Origin: an uncultured Faecalitalea sp.
GTDB lineage: Bacteria; Bacillota_I; Bacilli_A; Erysipelotrichales; Erysipelotrichaceae
NCBI GenBank assembly: GCA_946408025.1
Contig: CAMJQJ010000002.1
Span: 1-64,000 of the forward strand
Direction of reading: 5' to 3'
Length of the DNA: 64,000 bases
Shown: one piece after another, positions 1 through 7,882 of the stretch
Layout: every line of letters starts with the position of its first letter
Position numbering within the stretch: the first letter of the stretch is position 1
Position numbers and translations under genes: made by a program
Notes under the pieces: model-generated
What the model was told of the DNA's origin: nothing
Seen by the model: only the letters and a program-made list of their open reading frames with translations
The model's database searches: none

Positions 1-686
1 AGATTCTATTGGCCCCAATTGTATCAAGTGCTAAGGCATGCCGATTATTATGTCGAGCATGGGATAAACATTATGGTACAATTCCTGACTTTATTGTTAT
101 TGAAGGTCAAAAAGCAGGTGGACATTTGGGGTTCAAGAAAAAAGATTTAGAAGAAGGAACTTTTCAATCTTTAGAACAAATCTTGAGAGAAGTTTTGGAG
201 GAATTGGTTCCGTATGAAAAGAAATATAATAAAAAAGTCCCGGTTTTTGTTGCTGGCGGTGTTTTTACAAATGAAGATATCCAAAACTACATTGACCAAG
301 GGGCTTCGGGCGTACAAATGGCCACTCGCTTTATTGCTACAAAAGAATGTGATGCGCATGACAATTTTAAACAGATGATCTTAAAGGCAAAAAAAGAAGA
401 CATCGTCTATGTAAAAAGTCCTGCTGGATTTCCGGGAAGGGCCATTAAAAATGACTTTGTTGAAAGGATAGAAACAAAGCCAAATCAAAGTGTTTCAAAT
501 TGTTTGGCTTGTATGCTTCCATGTACTCCATGCTCTACGCCTTACTGCATAACACGAGCTTTGATTCGAGCAGTTAAAGGAGATATGGAAAATGGCTTGT
601 TCTTTTGTGGGACAAGCGCTGAAAAGATTCATGAAATCATCGATGTGCATACATTGATCAACCAATTAAAAGGAGAGATGGAATAA
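1..686 (+). CDS. FabK-like flavin-dependent enoyl-ACP reductase / nitronate monooxygenase family, 5' end missing
   Basis: The reading frame is open from base 3, so the gene begins left of the window and only about 227 C-terminal residues are visible. The flavin-binding signature GQKAGGHLG and the later segments FVAGGVF and GVQMATRF belong to the TIM-barrel NAD(P)H-flavin oxidoreductase family that includes FabK and nitronate monooxygenase. A cysteine-rich stretch, CLACMLPCTPC, precedes the C-terminal helices; it is seen in many clostridial members. It sits 2 bp before fabD in a fatty-acid operon, and no FabI or FabL is in view, so the likely role is the last, NAD(P)H-dependent reduction step of fatty acid elongation. 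Family assignment is firm; FabK activity is inferred from context. Confidence 0.8.
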   Translation, partial: ILLAPIVSSAKACRLLCRAWDKHYGTIPDFIVIEGQKAGGHLGFKKKDLEEGTFQSLEQILREVLEELVPYEKKYNKKVPVFVAGGVFTNEDIQNYIDQGASGVQMATRFIATKECDAHDNFKQMILKAKKEDIVYVKSPAGFPGRAIKNDFVERIETKPNQSVSNCLACMLPCTPCSTPYCITRALIRAVKGDMENGLFFCGTSAEKIHEIIDVHTLINQLKGEME

Positions 687-688
687 AG

Positions 689-1624
689 ATGAAAACAGCA
701 TTTCTATTTGCGGGACAAGGCTCACAGATCGTAGGTATGGGAAAGGATTTTTATGACCATTGTCCTTTAAGCAAAGAATTAATGGATGACCTACATTGTG
801 ATTACGACATAAAAAAGCTTTGTTTTGAAGGCCCACAGAAAACTTTAGATGATACTGCATATGCTCAAAGTTCCATTGTGGCAGTTTCTTTGATGATCTT
901 AGAAGGATTGAAATCAAAAGGTATAAAGCCAGATGCATGTGCCGGTCTTTCCTTAGGAGAATATAGTGCTTTATGTTGCGCAGGTTCTATTGATCCACAA
1001 ACTACAATTGATATCGTGCGTCAAAGAGGTATCTTGATGGCCAATGCATTGCCAAAAGGAACAACAGGGATGTGTGCCGTTTTAGGTTTGGATGCAGATG
1101 CAATTCAGGAAGTATGTAACAAAGTTAGAAGTCATGGTTTGATCCTTGAAGTTGCAAATTACAATTGCCCAGGTCAGATCGTTGTAACCGGGCAAAACGA
1201 AGCCTTGGAAATGGCCACACCAATGTTACAGGAAAAAGGGGCACGAAGAGTCTTACCTTTAAGTGTCAGTGGAGCTTTCCATTCTTCTTTATTAGTTTCT
1301 GCTAGTAATCAACTTGAAGAAGTCTTGAAGGCAAGTTCGTTATCTTTTCCATCTCTTCCTGTGTATCACAATGTGGATGGCATGGTTCATAAATATGAAA
1401 CAATCGAAGATTTAATAAAAATTATGAAGCAACAAATTTGTCAAAGTGTTTATTTTGAACAAACGATTCAAAATATGATAAAGGATGGTATCGATACATT
1501 TGTTGAAATTGGTCCAGGAAAAACACTGACGGGTTTTGTTCGCAAGATTAATCGCAATGTAAATGTATTTACAATCAATACAATGGAAGATGTAGAAAGG
1601 ATGCTGCAATCATGGAACAAGTAA
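689..1624 (+). CDS. fabD: Malonyl-CoA:ACP transacylase FabD
   Basis: Cytosolic enzyme that loads malonyl groups from CoA onto acyl carrier protein to supply type II fatty acid synthesis. The 311-residue length is normal for FabD. It opens with FAGQGSQ, carries the nucleophile motif GLSLGEY with Ser88, and has the partner His198 in GAFHS and the late motif EIGPGKTL. The ATG at 689 follows the upstream stop by two bases and has the ribosome site GGAGAG at 671-676, inside the end of the fabK-like gene, so translation is probably coupled. The end overlaps the start of fabG by 13 bp. Confidence 0.96.
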   Translation: MKTAFLFAGQGSQIVGMGKDFYDHCPLSKELMDDLHCDYDIKKLCFEGPQKTLDDTAYAQSSIVAVSLMILEGLKSKGIKPDACAGLSLGEYSALCCAGSIDPQTTIDIVRQRGILMANALPKGTTGMCAVLGLDADAIQEVCNKVRSHGLILEVANYNCPGQIVVTGQNEALEMATPMLQEKGARRVLPLSVSGAFHSSLLVSASNQLEEVLKASSLSFPSLPVYHNVDGMVHKYETIEDLIKIMKQQICQSVYFEQTIQNMIKDGIDTFVEIGPGKTLTGFVRKINRNVNVFTINTMEDVERMLQSWNK

Positions 1625-2355
1625 ATAAAGTGGCACTAATTACAGGCGCAGCAAAAGGGATAGGAAAAGCAACTGCATTAGCTTTTGCCAAAGAAGGCTA
1701 TAACATCGTCATTAACTACAACGGTTCTAAAGAAGCGGCCTTAAATACGCAAAAGGAAATTGCAGCATTAGGTGTAAAAACACTTGTTGTTCAAGCAGAC
1801 GTATCTGATGAAAGTCAAGTAAAAGTAATGGTAGATAAAACGATTGAAACGTTTGAAAGAATTGATGTTTTAGTAAATAATTCAGGCATAAATAAAGATG
1901 GTTTGATGTTAAGAATGTCTTATGAAGATTTTCATAAAGTTATTGCCGTGAATTTAGAAGGAACTTTTAACTGTATCAAGCATGTTTCAAGAATCATGAT
2001 GAAACAAAGAAGTGGTTCGATCATCAATATGTCAAGTGTTGTTGGTATCATGGGCAATGCCGGACAGGTTAATTATGCTTCTAGCAAGGCAGGTGTACTT
2101 GGTTTGACAAAATCTGCAGCTCGAGAATTAGCACTTCGTCATATACGAGTAAATGCAATTGCTCCTGGATTTATTGAAACAGACATGACTTCGAAATTAG
2201 CGGATAAAGATAGAGCTAAGATGATGGAACAAATTCCATTAAGACAATTTGGGAAACCAGAAGACGTGGCGAATGTATGCGTTGCTTTGGCCGGTGAGGC
2301 ATTTAAATATGTAACGGGCCAGACAATTCATGTTGATGGTGGAATGGTAATGTAG
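1612..2355 (+). CDS. fabG: 3-oxoacyl-ACP reductase FabG
   Basis: NADPH-dependent short-chain dehydrogenase that reduces beta-ketoacyl-ACP to beta-hydroxyacyl-ACP. Visible motifs are the cofactor loop TGAAKGIG (residues 11-18), NNSG (89-92), catalytic Ser142, Tyr155 and Lys159 in the YASSK block, and the C-terminal VTGQTIHVDGG typical of FabG. The 247-residue length is standard. The start lies inside the last codons of fabD (13-bp overlap), which implies coupled translation. Its place between fabD and fabF is the common Bacillota order. No unusual features. Confidence 0.96.
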   Translation: MEQVNKVALITGAAKGIGKATALAFAKEGYNIVINYNGSKEAALNTQKEIAALGVKTLVVQADVSDESQVKVMVDKTIETFERIDVLVNNSGINKDGLMLRMSYEDFHKVIAVNLEGTFNCIKHVSRIMMKQRSGSIINMSSVVGIMGNAGQVNYASSKAGVLGLTKSAARELALRHIRVNAIAPGFIETDMTSKLADKDRAKMMEQIPLRQFGKPEDVANVCVALAGEAFKYVTGQTIHVDGGMVM

Positions 2356-2363
2356 GAGGAATT

Positions 2364-3599
2364 ATGCGCAGAGTTGTAATAACAGGTTTAGGAGTTATTT
2401 CTCCAATTGGAAATGATGTAAATGCTTTATGGAACAGTATTGAAGAAGGTGTATGTGGGATTGCTCCAATAACACATTTTGATACAAGTGACTATAAGGT
2501 GAAATTGGCAGCTGAAGTAAAAAATTTAGACATGGAAGCTTATTTTTCTAAGCGTGATTTAAAGTTTAATGATCGTTTTACACAGTTTGCTCGTATTGCT
2601 TCAAAACAAGCAATGCAAGATGCGGGGTTGGACAAGGAGAAATTTGACTCAAACCGTTTTGGATGCATCATCGGTTCAGGTATTGGCGGTATAGAATCTA
2701 TTGAATTAGCTTCACATACTTTAAAAGAGAGAGGTGCTTCAAGAGTTTCACCTTTCTTTATCCCGATGGCTTTGGCGAATCTTGCATCTGGCCAGGTAGC
2801 GATTGATTGGGGATTAAAAGGTGCTACATCTTGTGTCGTAACAGCGTGTGCGGCAGGATCTAACGCAATTGGAGAAGCTTTTCATCGTATTCGCGATGGA
2901 TATGAAGATATTATGTTGGCAGGAGGTAGTGAAGCTGCAATTACTCCTTTAGCAATTGCAGGTTTCCAATCAATGCGTGCTTTGCATACAGGAAATGATG
3001 TCAAAAGAGCTAGCATTCCTTTTGATAAACAGAGAAGCGGTTTTGTCATGGGAGAAGGTGCCGGTATCTTGATCTTGGAAGAATTAGATCATGCCAAGGC
3101 TCGTGATGCCAAAATCTATGGTGAGATCGTAGGCTATGGTTCAAGTTGTGATGCGCATCATATTACAGCTCCACTAGATGACGGATCAGGTGGTGCACAA
3201 GCTATGATGCAGGCATTGCAGGACGCTTCTATCAAAGCAGAAGATATTGACTATATCAATGCACATGGAACAAGCACAAAACTAAATGATAAAACAGAAA
3301 CAATGGCTGTTAAAACAGCATTTAAAGACCATGCTTATAAATTAGCTGTCTCTTCAACCAAGAGCAATACAGGCCATTTATTGGGGGCTAGTGGTGCAGT
3401 AGAAGCTATCATTTCCATCAAATCTTTAGAAGAAGGTTTTATCCCGCCAACGATTAATTATCAAGAATCAGATCTAGACTGTGATCTAGATATTGTCGCA
3501 AATCAAGGACGCCATCAAAATATTCGTTATGCCATGAGCAATTCTTTAGGCTTTGGTGGACATAATGCTTCCTTGGTATTCAAGAAATGGGAGGACTAA
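2364..3599 (+). CDS. fabF: Beta-ketoacyl-ACP synthase II FabF
   Basis: Condensing enzyme that extends acyl-ACP with malonyl-ACP. The 411-residue protein has the complete Cys-His-His triad: Cys162 in VTACAAG, His301 in NAHGTSTKLND and His338 in SNTGHLLGASG. The C-terminal glycine loop NSLGFGGHN is also present. GGAGG at 2355-2359 precedes the ATG at a good distance. FabF rather than FabB is indicated by the sequence and by the Bacillota operon order. No fabH is visible, so the initiating condensation is presumably encoded left of the window. Confidence 0.96.
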   Translation: MRRVVITGLGVISPIGNDVNALWNSIEEGVCGIAPITHFDTSDYKVKLAAEVKNLDMEAYFSKRDLKFNDRFTQFARIASKQAMQDAGLDKEKFDSNRFGCIIGSGIGGIESIELASHTLKERGASRVSPFFIPMALANLASGQVAIDWGLKGATSCVVTACAAGSNAIGEAFHRIRDGYEDIMLAGGSEAAITPLAIAGFQSMRALHTGNDVKRASIPFDKQRSGFVMGEGAGILILEELDHAKARDAKIYGEIVGYGSSCDAHHITAPLDDGSGGAQAMMQALQDASIKAEDIDYINAHGTSTKLNDKTETMAVKTAFKDHAYKLAVSSTKSNTGHLLGASGAVEAIISIKSLEEGFIPPTINYQESDLDCDLDIVANQGRHQNIRYAMSNSLGFGGHNASLVFKKWED

Positions 3600-3600
3600 T

Positions 3601-4038
3601 ATGCTATTATCAAATGAAGATATAAAAAAAATCATTCCGCATAGATACCCCTTTTTATTGGTTGATAAAATTGAATCCATTGATGAAGGATCCAAAACGA
3701 TTGTTGGAATCAAGTGTGTCAGTGCCAATGAAATGCAGTTTTTAGGTCATTTTCCACAACAAAGTGTTATGCCTGGCGTTCTGATCGTAGAAGCTATGGC
3801 ACAAACAGGGGCTGTGTATCTGTTAAAAGAAAAAGAAAATCAGGGAAAGATTCCTTTGTTTGCGGGAATCAATAAGATGCGTTTTTCATCAGTGGTAGTA
3901 CCTGGAGATGTGTTAAGGATGAAGGTTCAATTTAAACGTATGATAGGTGGTATTTGTATTGCTGGTTGCGAAGCCTATGTTGATGATAAAAAAGTTGCAT
4001 ATGGCGAAATTCTTTGCGCTTTACAGGAAGTGGAATAA
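3601..4038 (+). CDS. fabZ: 3-hydroxyacyl-ACP dehydratase FabZ
   Basis: Hot-dog fold dehydratase that converts 3-hydroxyacyl-ACP to trans-2-enoyl-ACP. The start is taken as the ATG at 3601: it follows GGGAGG at 3589-3594 and gives a 145-residue protein opening with the family-typical IKKIIPHRYPFLLVD. The frame stays open upstream to 3553, but that extension lies inside fabF. Catalytic His50 in LGHFP and Glu64 in LIVEAMAQ are both present. The stop abuts the acpS start codon with no spacer. Confidence 0.95.
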   Translation: MLLSNEDIKKIIPHRYPFLLVDKIESIDEGSKTIVGIKCVSANEMQFLGHFPQQSVMPGVLIVEAMAQTGAVYLLKEKENQGKIPLFAGINKMRFSSVVVPGDVLRMKVQFKRMIGGICIAGCEAYVDDKKVAYGEILCALQEVE

Positions 4039-4365
4039 ATGTGGATCGGTTGTGACATAGTACAAATAGATCGAATCAAAGAACCGCAAAAAATCGCCAA
4101 AAGGATATTGAGCAAACAGGAATATGAACAATTTTTGAATTATTCTTTTGTACGACAAAAAGAATATGTGGCTGGTCGCTTTGCAGCGCGAGAGGCAATT
4201 ATTAAAGCACTTCCGATTCCTTTAGAGATAAAGGAAATCGTCGTAGAACCACCAAAAGCAATTCAGTATCAAGGTTATACGATTCAAGTATCAATTGCTC
4301 ATGATGGCGGATTTGCTATGGCAACGGCCCTGGTTCAAAGAAAGGAATCTAATGAAAACATCTAA
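4039..4365 (+). CDS. acpS: Holo-ACP synthase AcpS
   Basis: Transfers the 4'-phosphopantetheine arm from CoA to apo-ACP. Asp6 in the opening GCDIVQIDRI and Glu52 in GRFAAREAIIKAL are the magnesium ligands, and SIAHDGGFAMA is the C-terminal family motif. At 108 residues it is shorter than most members (about 118-126), mainly in the middle region between the second motif and the last strands. All recognised active-site elements remain, so it is probably functional. The start codon directly follows the fabZ stop, and the end overlaps plsC by 14 bp. Confidence 0.9.
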   Translation: MWIGCDIVQIDRIKEPQKIAKRILSKQEYEQFLNYSFVRQKEYVAGRFAAREAIIKALPIPLEIKEIVVEPPKAIQYQGYTIQVSIAHDGGFAMATALVQRKESNENI

Positions 4366-5047
4366 AATTATTCGAGCTTTACCTATTTTGCCTGTTGCTT
4401 GGGTAAGCTCAAAGATACATGAGAAAAAAAGTCAGTTGGAAGCACAGGTTCGACTAGAAAAATGGAGCCGTTTTATTTTGAGATACTTGGGATACAATTT
4501 ATCTGTTAAAGGTGTCGAAACGATTCCTAGAGAGGAAACGATTTATTTTGTATCTAATCACCAAGGAACATTAGATCCAGCTCTTGTTTTGGCAAGCTGT
4601 CCGGTTCATTTGGCTTTTATCTCAAAAAAAGAGAATGAAACAATGCCTATTTTTGGCAGATGGGCTAGAAATATTGGCACGATCCATTTTGATCGTGAAT
4701 CCAGAGAAGGAAATGTACACATGTTAAGAGAAGCTGCTAGAGAGCTCAAACAAAAAAAGAATCTTTTGGTCTTTCCTGAAGGAACACGATCAAAGGAAGA
4801 TACGATGAATGAGTTTAAGGCTGGTGCTTTATTACCGGCTTATCTATCAAAAGCTACTATTGTACCTGTTGTCTTAAAAAAAGCTTATGCATTAGATGTT
4901 TCATCTAATCGTATTAAACAACTAGAAATCGAATATGGAAAGCCGATTCGTGCTAACGAATATAAAAAAATCAGCCAGGAAGATCTTGCTAAAAGACTTC
5001 ATGACTGGATTCAAAGTCGAATAGATATTTCACCAGAGGATAAATGA
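4352..5047 (+). CDS. plsC: 1-acyl-sn-glycerol-3-phosphate acyltransferase PlsC
   Basis: Membrane-associated acyltransferase that makes phosphatidic acid, linking fatty acid synthesis to phospholipids. The family blocks are NHQGTLD (His70 to Asp75) and FPEGTRS (141-147). The ATG at 4352 is preferred because AAAGGA lies just upstream; a longer frame from 4295 is buried in acpS. The product has 231 residues. It is the last gene of the fatty-acid operon on this strand. Its 3' end overlaps the convergent birA by 37 bp, leaving no room for a separate terminator. Confidence 0.93.
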   Translation: MKTSKIIRALPILPVAWVSSKIHEKKSQLEAQVRLEKWSRFILRYLGYNLSVKGVETIPREETIYFVSNHQGTLDPALVLASCPVHLAFISKKENETMPIFGRWARNIGTIHFDRESREGNVHMLREAARELKQKKNLLVFPEGTRSKEDTMNEFKAGALLPAYLSKATIVPVVLKKAYALDVSSNRIKQLEIEYGKPIRANEYKKISQEDLAKRLHDWIQSRIDISPEDK

Positions 5048-5778
5048 TCAATCAAACCATCCTCTTTTTTTATGACAAGTCGAAAAGAATCATCTACTCC
5101 TAAGATCGTTCCTTTATATTCTTTTTTTGGATGAATGATTCTTACTGACTGATTTACATAGGCGAGATGATCTTTATATGCCTGAAGAAAAGAATGATGG
5201 TTGGTATAGTAATTGTAGAAAGATTCTAGAAATCTCGTAATCAATATATTGCGAGGTTTTTTGAACGGCACAAAATCTTCAACTGTACAGGCGATAGAAG
5301 AGATATCTTCAGGATAAATAAAAGAGTGCACATTGATACCAATTCCAATGATCAAAGAATCAAAACGATCTTGCTGCAGTTTTCCTTCACATAAGATACC
5401 TCCAATTTTTTTATCATGAAAATATATATCATTCAACCATTTGATTGAAGGGGAGAATCCATATACAGATTCAATAGCTTCGCACATGCATAAGGCGCTT
5501 AAGGCTGTATAATGTAGGACACACTCTTTATCTTCTTCAGGTTTTAATAATAAAGAAAGATAGATGCCGCTGTTGGCAGGTGAATAAAATGTTCTCCCGT
5601 TTCTTCCTTTTCCGTCTGTTTGATGATCTGCAATCAAAACATATCCTTCAGATAAATCGGTGTGATCTGATAACCATGAATTTGTGCTTGAAATAGAATC
5701 AACGACTTTTATCTTGTAAAAAGAAGGAAGATTTTTTTGGATTTCTTTTTGATTTAATTTATCGATGTAGTTTTGCAT
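5011..5778 (-). CDS. birA: Biotin--[acetyl-CoA-carboxylase] ligase, monofunctional
   Basis: Attaches biotin to the carboxyl carrier subunit of acetyl-CoA carboxylase through a biotinyl-AMP intermediate. The core motifs are DSISSTNSWL, the adenylate loop GKGRNGR (residues 56-62), KWLNDIYFHDKKIGGIL and IGIGINVH. A small SH3-like C-terminal domain follows (GTILGVDDSFRLV). Only about 25 residues precede the catalytic domain, so the DNA-binding N-terminal domain of the E. coli-type repressor is absent. Position next to fatty-acid genes fits its role in malonyl-CoA supply. Confidence 0.93.
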   Translation of the reverse strand: MQNYIDKLNQKEIQKNLPSFYKIKVVDSISSTNSWLSDHTDLSEGYVLIADHQTDGKGRNGRTFYSPANSGIYLSLLLKPEEDKECVLHYTALSALCMCEAIESVYGFSPSIKWLNDIYFHDKKIGGILCEGKLQQDRFDSLIIGIGINVHSFIYPEDISSIACTVEDFVPFKKPRNILITRFLESFYNYYTNHHSFLQAYKDHLAYVNQSVRIIHPKKEYKGTILGVDDSFRLVIKKEDGLIDHLSSGEISIRL

Positions 5779-5896
5779 GAATTTATTATACCAAAAAAAT
5801 ATAATTGAAAAAAAAGAACCATTATCATATAAAAAGAATAGATTTTTAAAATGTTGTTTTTCATGAGTCTATTGAGAAAATTGAAGCTATTTTATA

Positions 5897-5925
5897 TTGT
5901 TTCCAAAAAAAGTTTTCAATATAAT
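5897..5925 (+). promoter_or_regulatory. Promoter of the MATE gene leader
   Basis: TTGTTT at 5897-5902 and a consensus TATAAT at 5920-5925 are separated by 17 bp. The predicted transcript would begin near 5932, just ahead of the structured leader. Confidence 0.6.
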
Positions 5926-5944
5926 AAATACGAAAATGAAATGA

Positions 5945-6030
5945 GCGCTTCTTGCCGCCGGGTAGGAAGATTTGCGTCAAACTTTTTATCCGTAGGCCAT
6001 TGGAGATAAAAAGCTTGGCGTTATTTTTTT
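5945..6030 (+). ncRNA. Probable guanidine-IV (mepA motif) riboswitch with transcription terminator
   Basis: Two hairpins follow the promoter. The first pairs CTTCTT (5948-5953) with AGGAAG (5964-5969) around the loop GCCGCCGGGT. The second pairs 5975-5990 with 6005-6020 (16 positions, one mismatch) around a 14-base loop containing GTAGGCC, and is followed by TTATTTTTTT at 6021-6030, so it is an intrinsic terminator. GCC in loop one can pair with GGC in loop two. Two hairpins with loop-loop contact, the second being the terminator, directly before a MATE gene, is the layout described for the guanidine-IV class, where ligand prevents termination. Class assignment is from memory of that layout, not a covariance search. 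Confidence 0.65.
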
Positions 6031-6042
6031 GGGAGGAAAGAT

Positions 6043-7368
6043 ATGGAAAAAAAGTCATTCTTAAAAGAGTTTGTAAATTATATATCTTTAAGTGTTTTAG
6101 GAACTTTAGGCGTATCTTGTTATATTTTGGCTGATACTTTTTTTATATCAAAAGGTCTTGGAGCTAATGGATTAACCGCATTAAATCTAACAATTCCCGT
6201 ATATAATTTTATTCGAGGAATCGGATTAATGTTAGGAATGGGTGCGGCTACGCGATTTTCAATTTGTAAAAGCCAGGGCAGGCAAGATGAGGTGAATCGA
6301 ATATTTTCGAATACAATTTTGATATCTTTAATTTTTTCAATATTGTATATGTTATTAGGTTTTTTCTTCTCTAGAAATTTAGCGATTTTGCTAGGGGCCA
6401 ATATAGATATTTTGCAAATAACTGATACTTATTTATATTGGTTACTGTTGTTTGCTCCGTCTTTTATTTTGAATGATGTCCTTTTGTGTTTTGTTAGAAA
6501 TGATGGAAGTCCTCATCTAGCGATGGTTGCTATGCTGATTGCGAGCTTTTCAAATATTATTTTAGATTACGTGTTCATTTTTATGCTAAATATGGGAATT
6601 TTCGGTGCTATTTTAGCAACGGGAATATCTCCAATAATTGGCATTTTTGTAATGCTTCCACATTGGCTTAAGAAAAAAAATACGTTTCATTTTGTATGGG
6701 GGAAACTTAAATTTTATATTTTTAAACAAGATGTTGCTCTTGGGTTTCCTTCGCTAGTATCTCAAGTGTCTGGTGGCGTTGTTATGATTGTATTTAATAT
6801 GATCATACTCAGCTTGGAAGGCAATATTGGAGTTGCAGCATATGGGGTGGTTGCTAATATTTCTCTTGTGGTTGTTGCCATATATACAGGTATTGCGCAA
6901 GGAATTCAGCCATTGGTTAGCACGTATTATGGTAAAAAAGAAAATTGTATGATCATAAAAACGTTGAATTTTGCTATGTCAACGATGTTAATGGTATCAT
7001 TTATAGTATATTCTGGTGTCTATTTATTTGCAGATTCGATTACATCTGTATTTAATAGTGAAAATAGTGTGGCTTTGCAGGAAATTGCGCAAATAGGGTT
7101 GAAGCTTTATTTTATTTCATGTCCCTTTATTGGGTATAACACTATTTTATCGACTTTCTTCACATCTATTGAAAAAGCTGTTCCTGCTTATGTCTTATCC
7201 TTGTTACGTGGTTTTATTTTGATTATTCCGCTAGCCTTTTTATTGTCTATGTTATGGGCAATGAATGGAGTTTGGCTGACTTATCCAGTAGCTGAATTGC
7301 TGACAGCACTGGTTGGAATGATAATGTACAAAAATATGAGAAAAAATATTTTAGTTTACAAAGACTAA
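6043..7368 (+). CDS. MATE family multidrug/cation efflux transporter (MepA-like)
   Basis: Integral membrane exporter of 441 residues with about twelve hydrophobic segments. Typical MATE features are visible, including the N-terminal ADTFFISKGLG segment, two related halves and GAILATGISPIIG in the centre. Members use a sodium or proton gradient to export cationic compounds. GGGAGGAAAG lies 3-12 bases before the ATG. The upstream leader resembles a guanidine-responsive riboswitch, suggesting guanidinium or a related cation as inducer and possible substrate. The family call is firm; the substrate is inferred only from the leader. Confidence 0.88.
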   Translation: MEKKSFLKEFVNYISLSVLGTLGVSCYILADTFFISKGLGANGLTALNLTIPVYNFIRGIGLMLGMGAATRFSICKSQGRQDEVNRIFSNTILISLIFSILYMLLGFFFSRNLAILLGANIDILQITDTYLYWLLLFAPSFILNDVLLCFVRNDGSPHLAMVAMLIASFSNIILDYVFIFMLNMGIFGAILATGISPIIGIFVMLPHWLKKKNTFHFVWGKLKFYIFKQDVALGFPSLVSQVSGGVVMIVFNMIILSLEGNIGVAAYGVVANISLVVVAIYTGIAQGIQPLVSTYYGKKENCMIIKTLNFAMSTMLMVSFIVYSGVYLFADSITSVFNSENSVALQEIAQIGLKLYFISCPFIGYNTILSTFFTSIEKAVPAYVLSLLRGFILIIPLAFLLSMLWAMNGVWLTYPVAELLTALVGMIMYKNMRKNILVYKD

Positions 7369-7384
7369 GCGAATAACTTATAAT
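7355..7384 (+). promoter_or_regulatory. Promoter of the SAM-type riboswitch transcript
   Basis: TTTACA at 7355-7360 and TATAAT at 7379-7384 are 18 bp apart. The -35 lies within the last codons of the MATE gene, so the riboswitch and the small gene after it form their own unit beginning near 7391. Confidence 0.6.
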
Positions 7385-7390
7385 AAATTT

Positions 7391-7516
7391 GCCTATAAAG
7401 AGTGTGCGAGAGACAAGCTCATTGACCACACAGCAACCTACCTAAGGGCAAGGTGCTAAAGCTTGAATGATGGGATATATTAATAATCAAACCCATCTGC
7501 GATGGGTTGTTTTTTT
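7391..7516 (+). ncRNA. SAM-I/SAM-IV superfamily riboswitch with terminator
   Basis: CAGCAACC at 7431-7438 and AAGGTGCTAAA at 7450-7460 match the conserved S-box core found in B. subtilis yitJ. TGTG (7402-7405) pairs with CACA (7427-7430) to form a P2-like arm. The arm loop CAAGCT (7414-7419) complements AGCTTG (7460-7465) after the core, like the pseudoknot of SAM-IV-type aptamers. The full SAM-I P2 kink-turn consensus and P4 are not evident, so this is a variant. A terminator follows: stem 7490-7497 with 7501-7508, loop TGC, then a T run. GATGGG at 7469-7474 can compete for CCCATC as an antiterminator. Confidence 0.7.
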
Positions 7517-7549
7517 ACCTCTTTATAGATTTATAAGGAGGAAAAGGAA

Positions 7550-7834
7550 ATGAATAATGTAAAAAGAATGTTGGATTTATATGGAGGGAAAAGAGTTTGG
7601 TTTTATCTAAAAGATAATAAGACAAAAGCTAATTTTCTGAATGATCTTATAGATCTAAACGCAACTTGGTTTGATGGAGAATCATTGAAAGCTGACCATG
7701 TTTTATCATGTTATATAGCTGTACATGATGACTTGAAAATAGGATTTATAACAAATCTTTGTTGGAAGATGTCTTTTGTAACAAATAAGGAAATTGTTCA
7801 TATTGATTTTGAGACATTTAGACAAATGAAATGA
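7550..7834 (+). CDS. Hypothetical 94-aa protein under a SAM-type riboswitch
   Basis: Not recognised. The protein is soluble-looking and about 11 kDa, with no signal peptide or membrane span; notable features are paired aromatic residues (RVWFYL, ATWFDG, NLCWKMSF) and two cysteines. It follows AAGGAGG at 7535-7541 and starts with ATG. It is the only gene between the riboswitch promoter and a strong bidirectional terminator, so it is probably monocistronic. If the riboswitch call is right, the product may relate to methionine, SAM or sulfur metabolism, or to handling of a SAM derivative, but nothing in the protein itself shows this. Confidence 0.7.
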   Translation: MNNVKRMLDLYGGKRVWFYLKDNKTKANFLNDLIDLNATWFDGESLKADHVLSCYIAVHDDLKIGFITNLCWKMSFVTNKEIVHIDFETFRQMK

Positions 7835-7836
7835 AT

Positions 7837-7872
7837 AAAAGTCAAAAGTATAAAAAGATACTTTTGACTTTT
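7837..7872. terminator. Bidirectional terminator between the orphan gene and deoC
   Basis: A 15-bp perfect stem (7837-7851 with 7858-7872) and a 6-base loop, with A and T runs on the flanks. It can serve both converging genes. Confidence 0.85.
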
Positions 7873-7882
7873 TGATTTTTAA

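Noticed and set aside
4039-4365. acpS considered truncated or frameshifted because it has only 108 residues
   Set aside because: Both magnesium-ligand motifs and the C-terminal motif are in one frame with normal overlaps, so a short but intact form is more likely.
5011-5047. 37-bp overlap of plsC and birA considered an annotation error
   Set aside because: Both C-termini look normal for their families and the genes converge, so the overlap is real.
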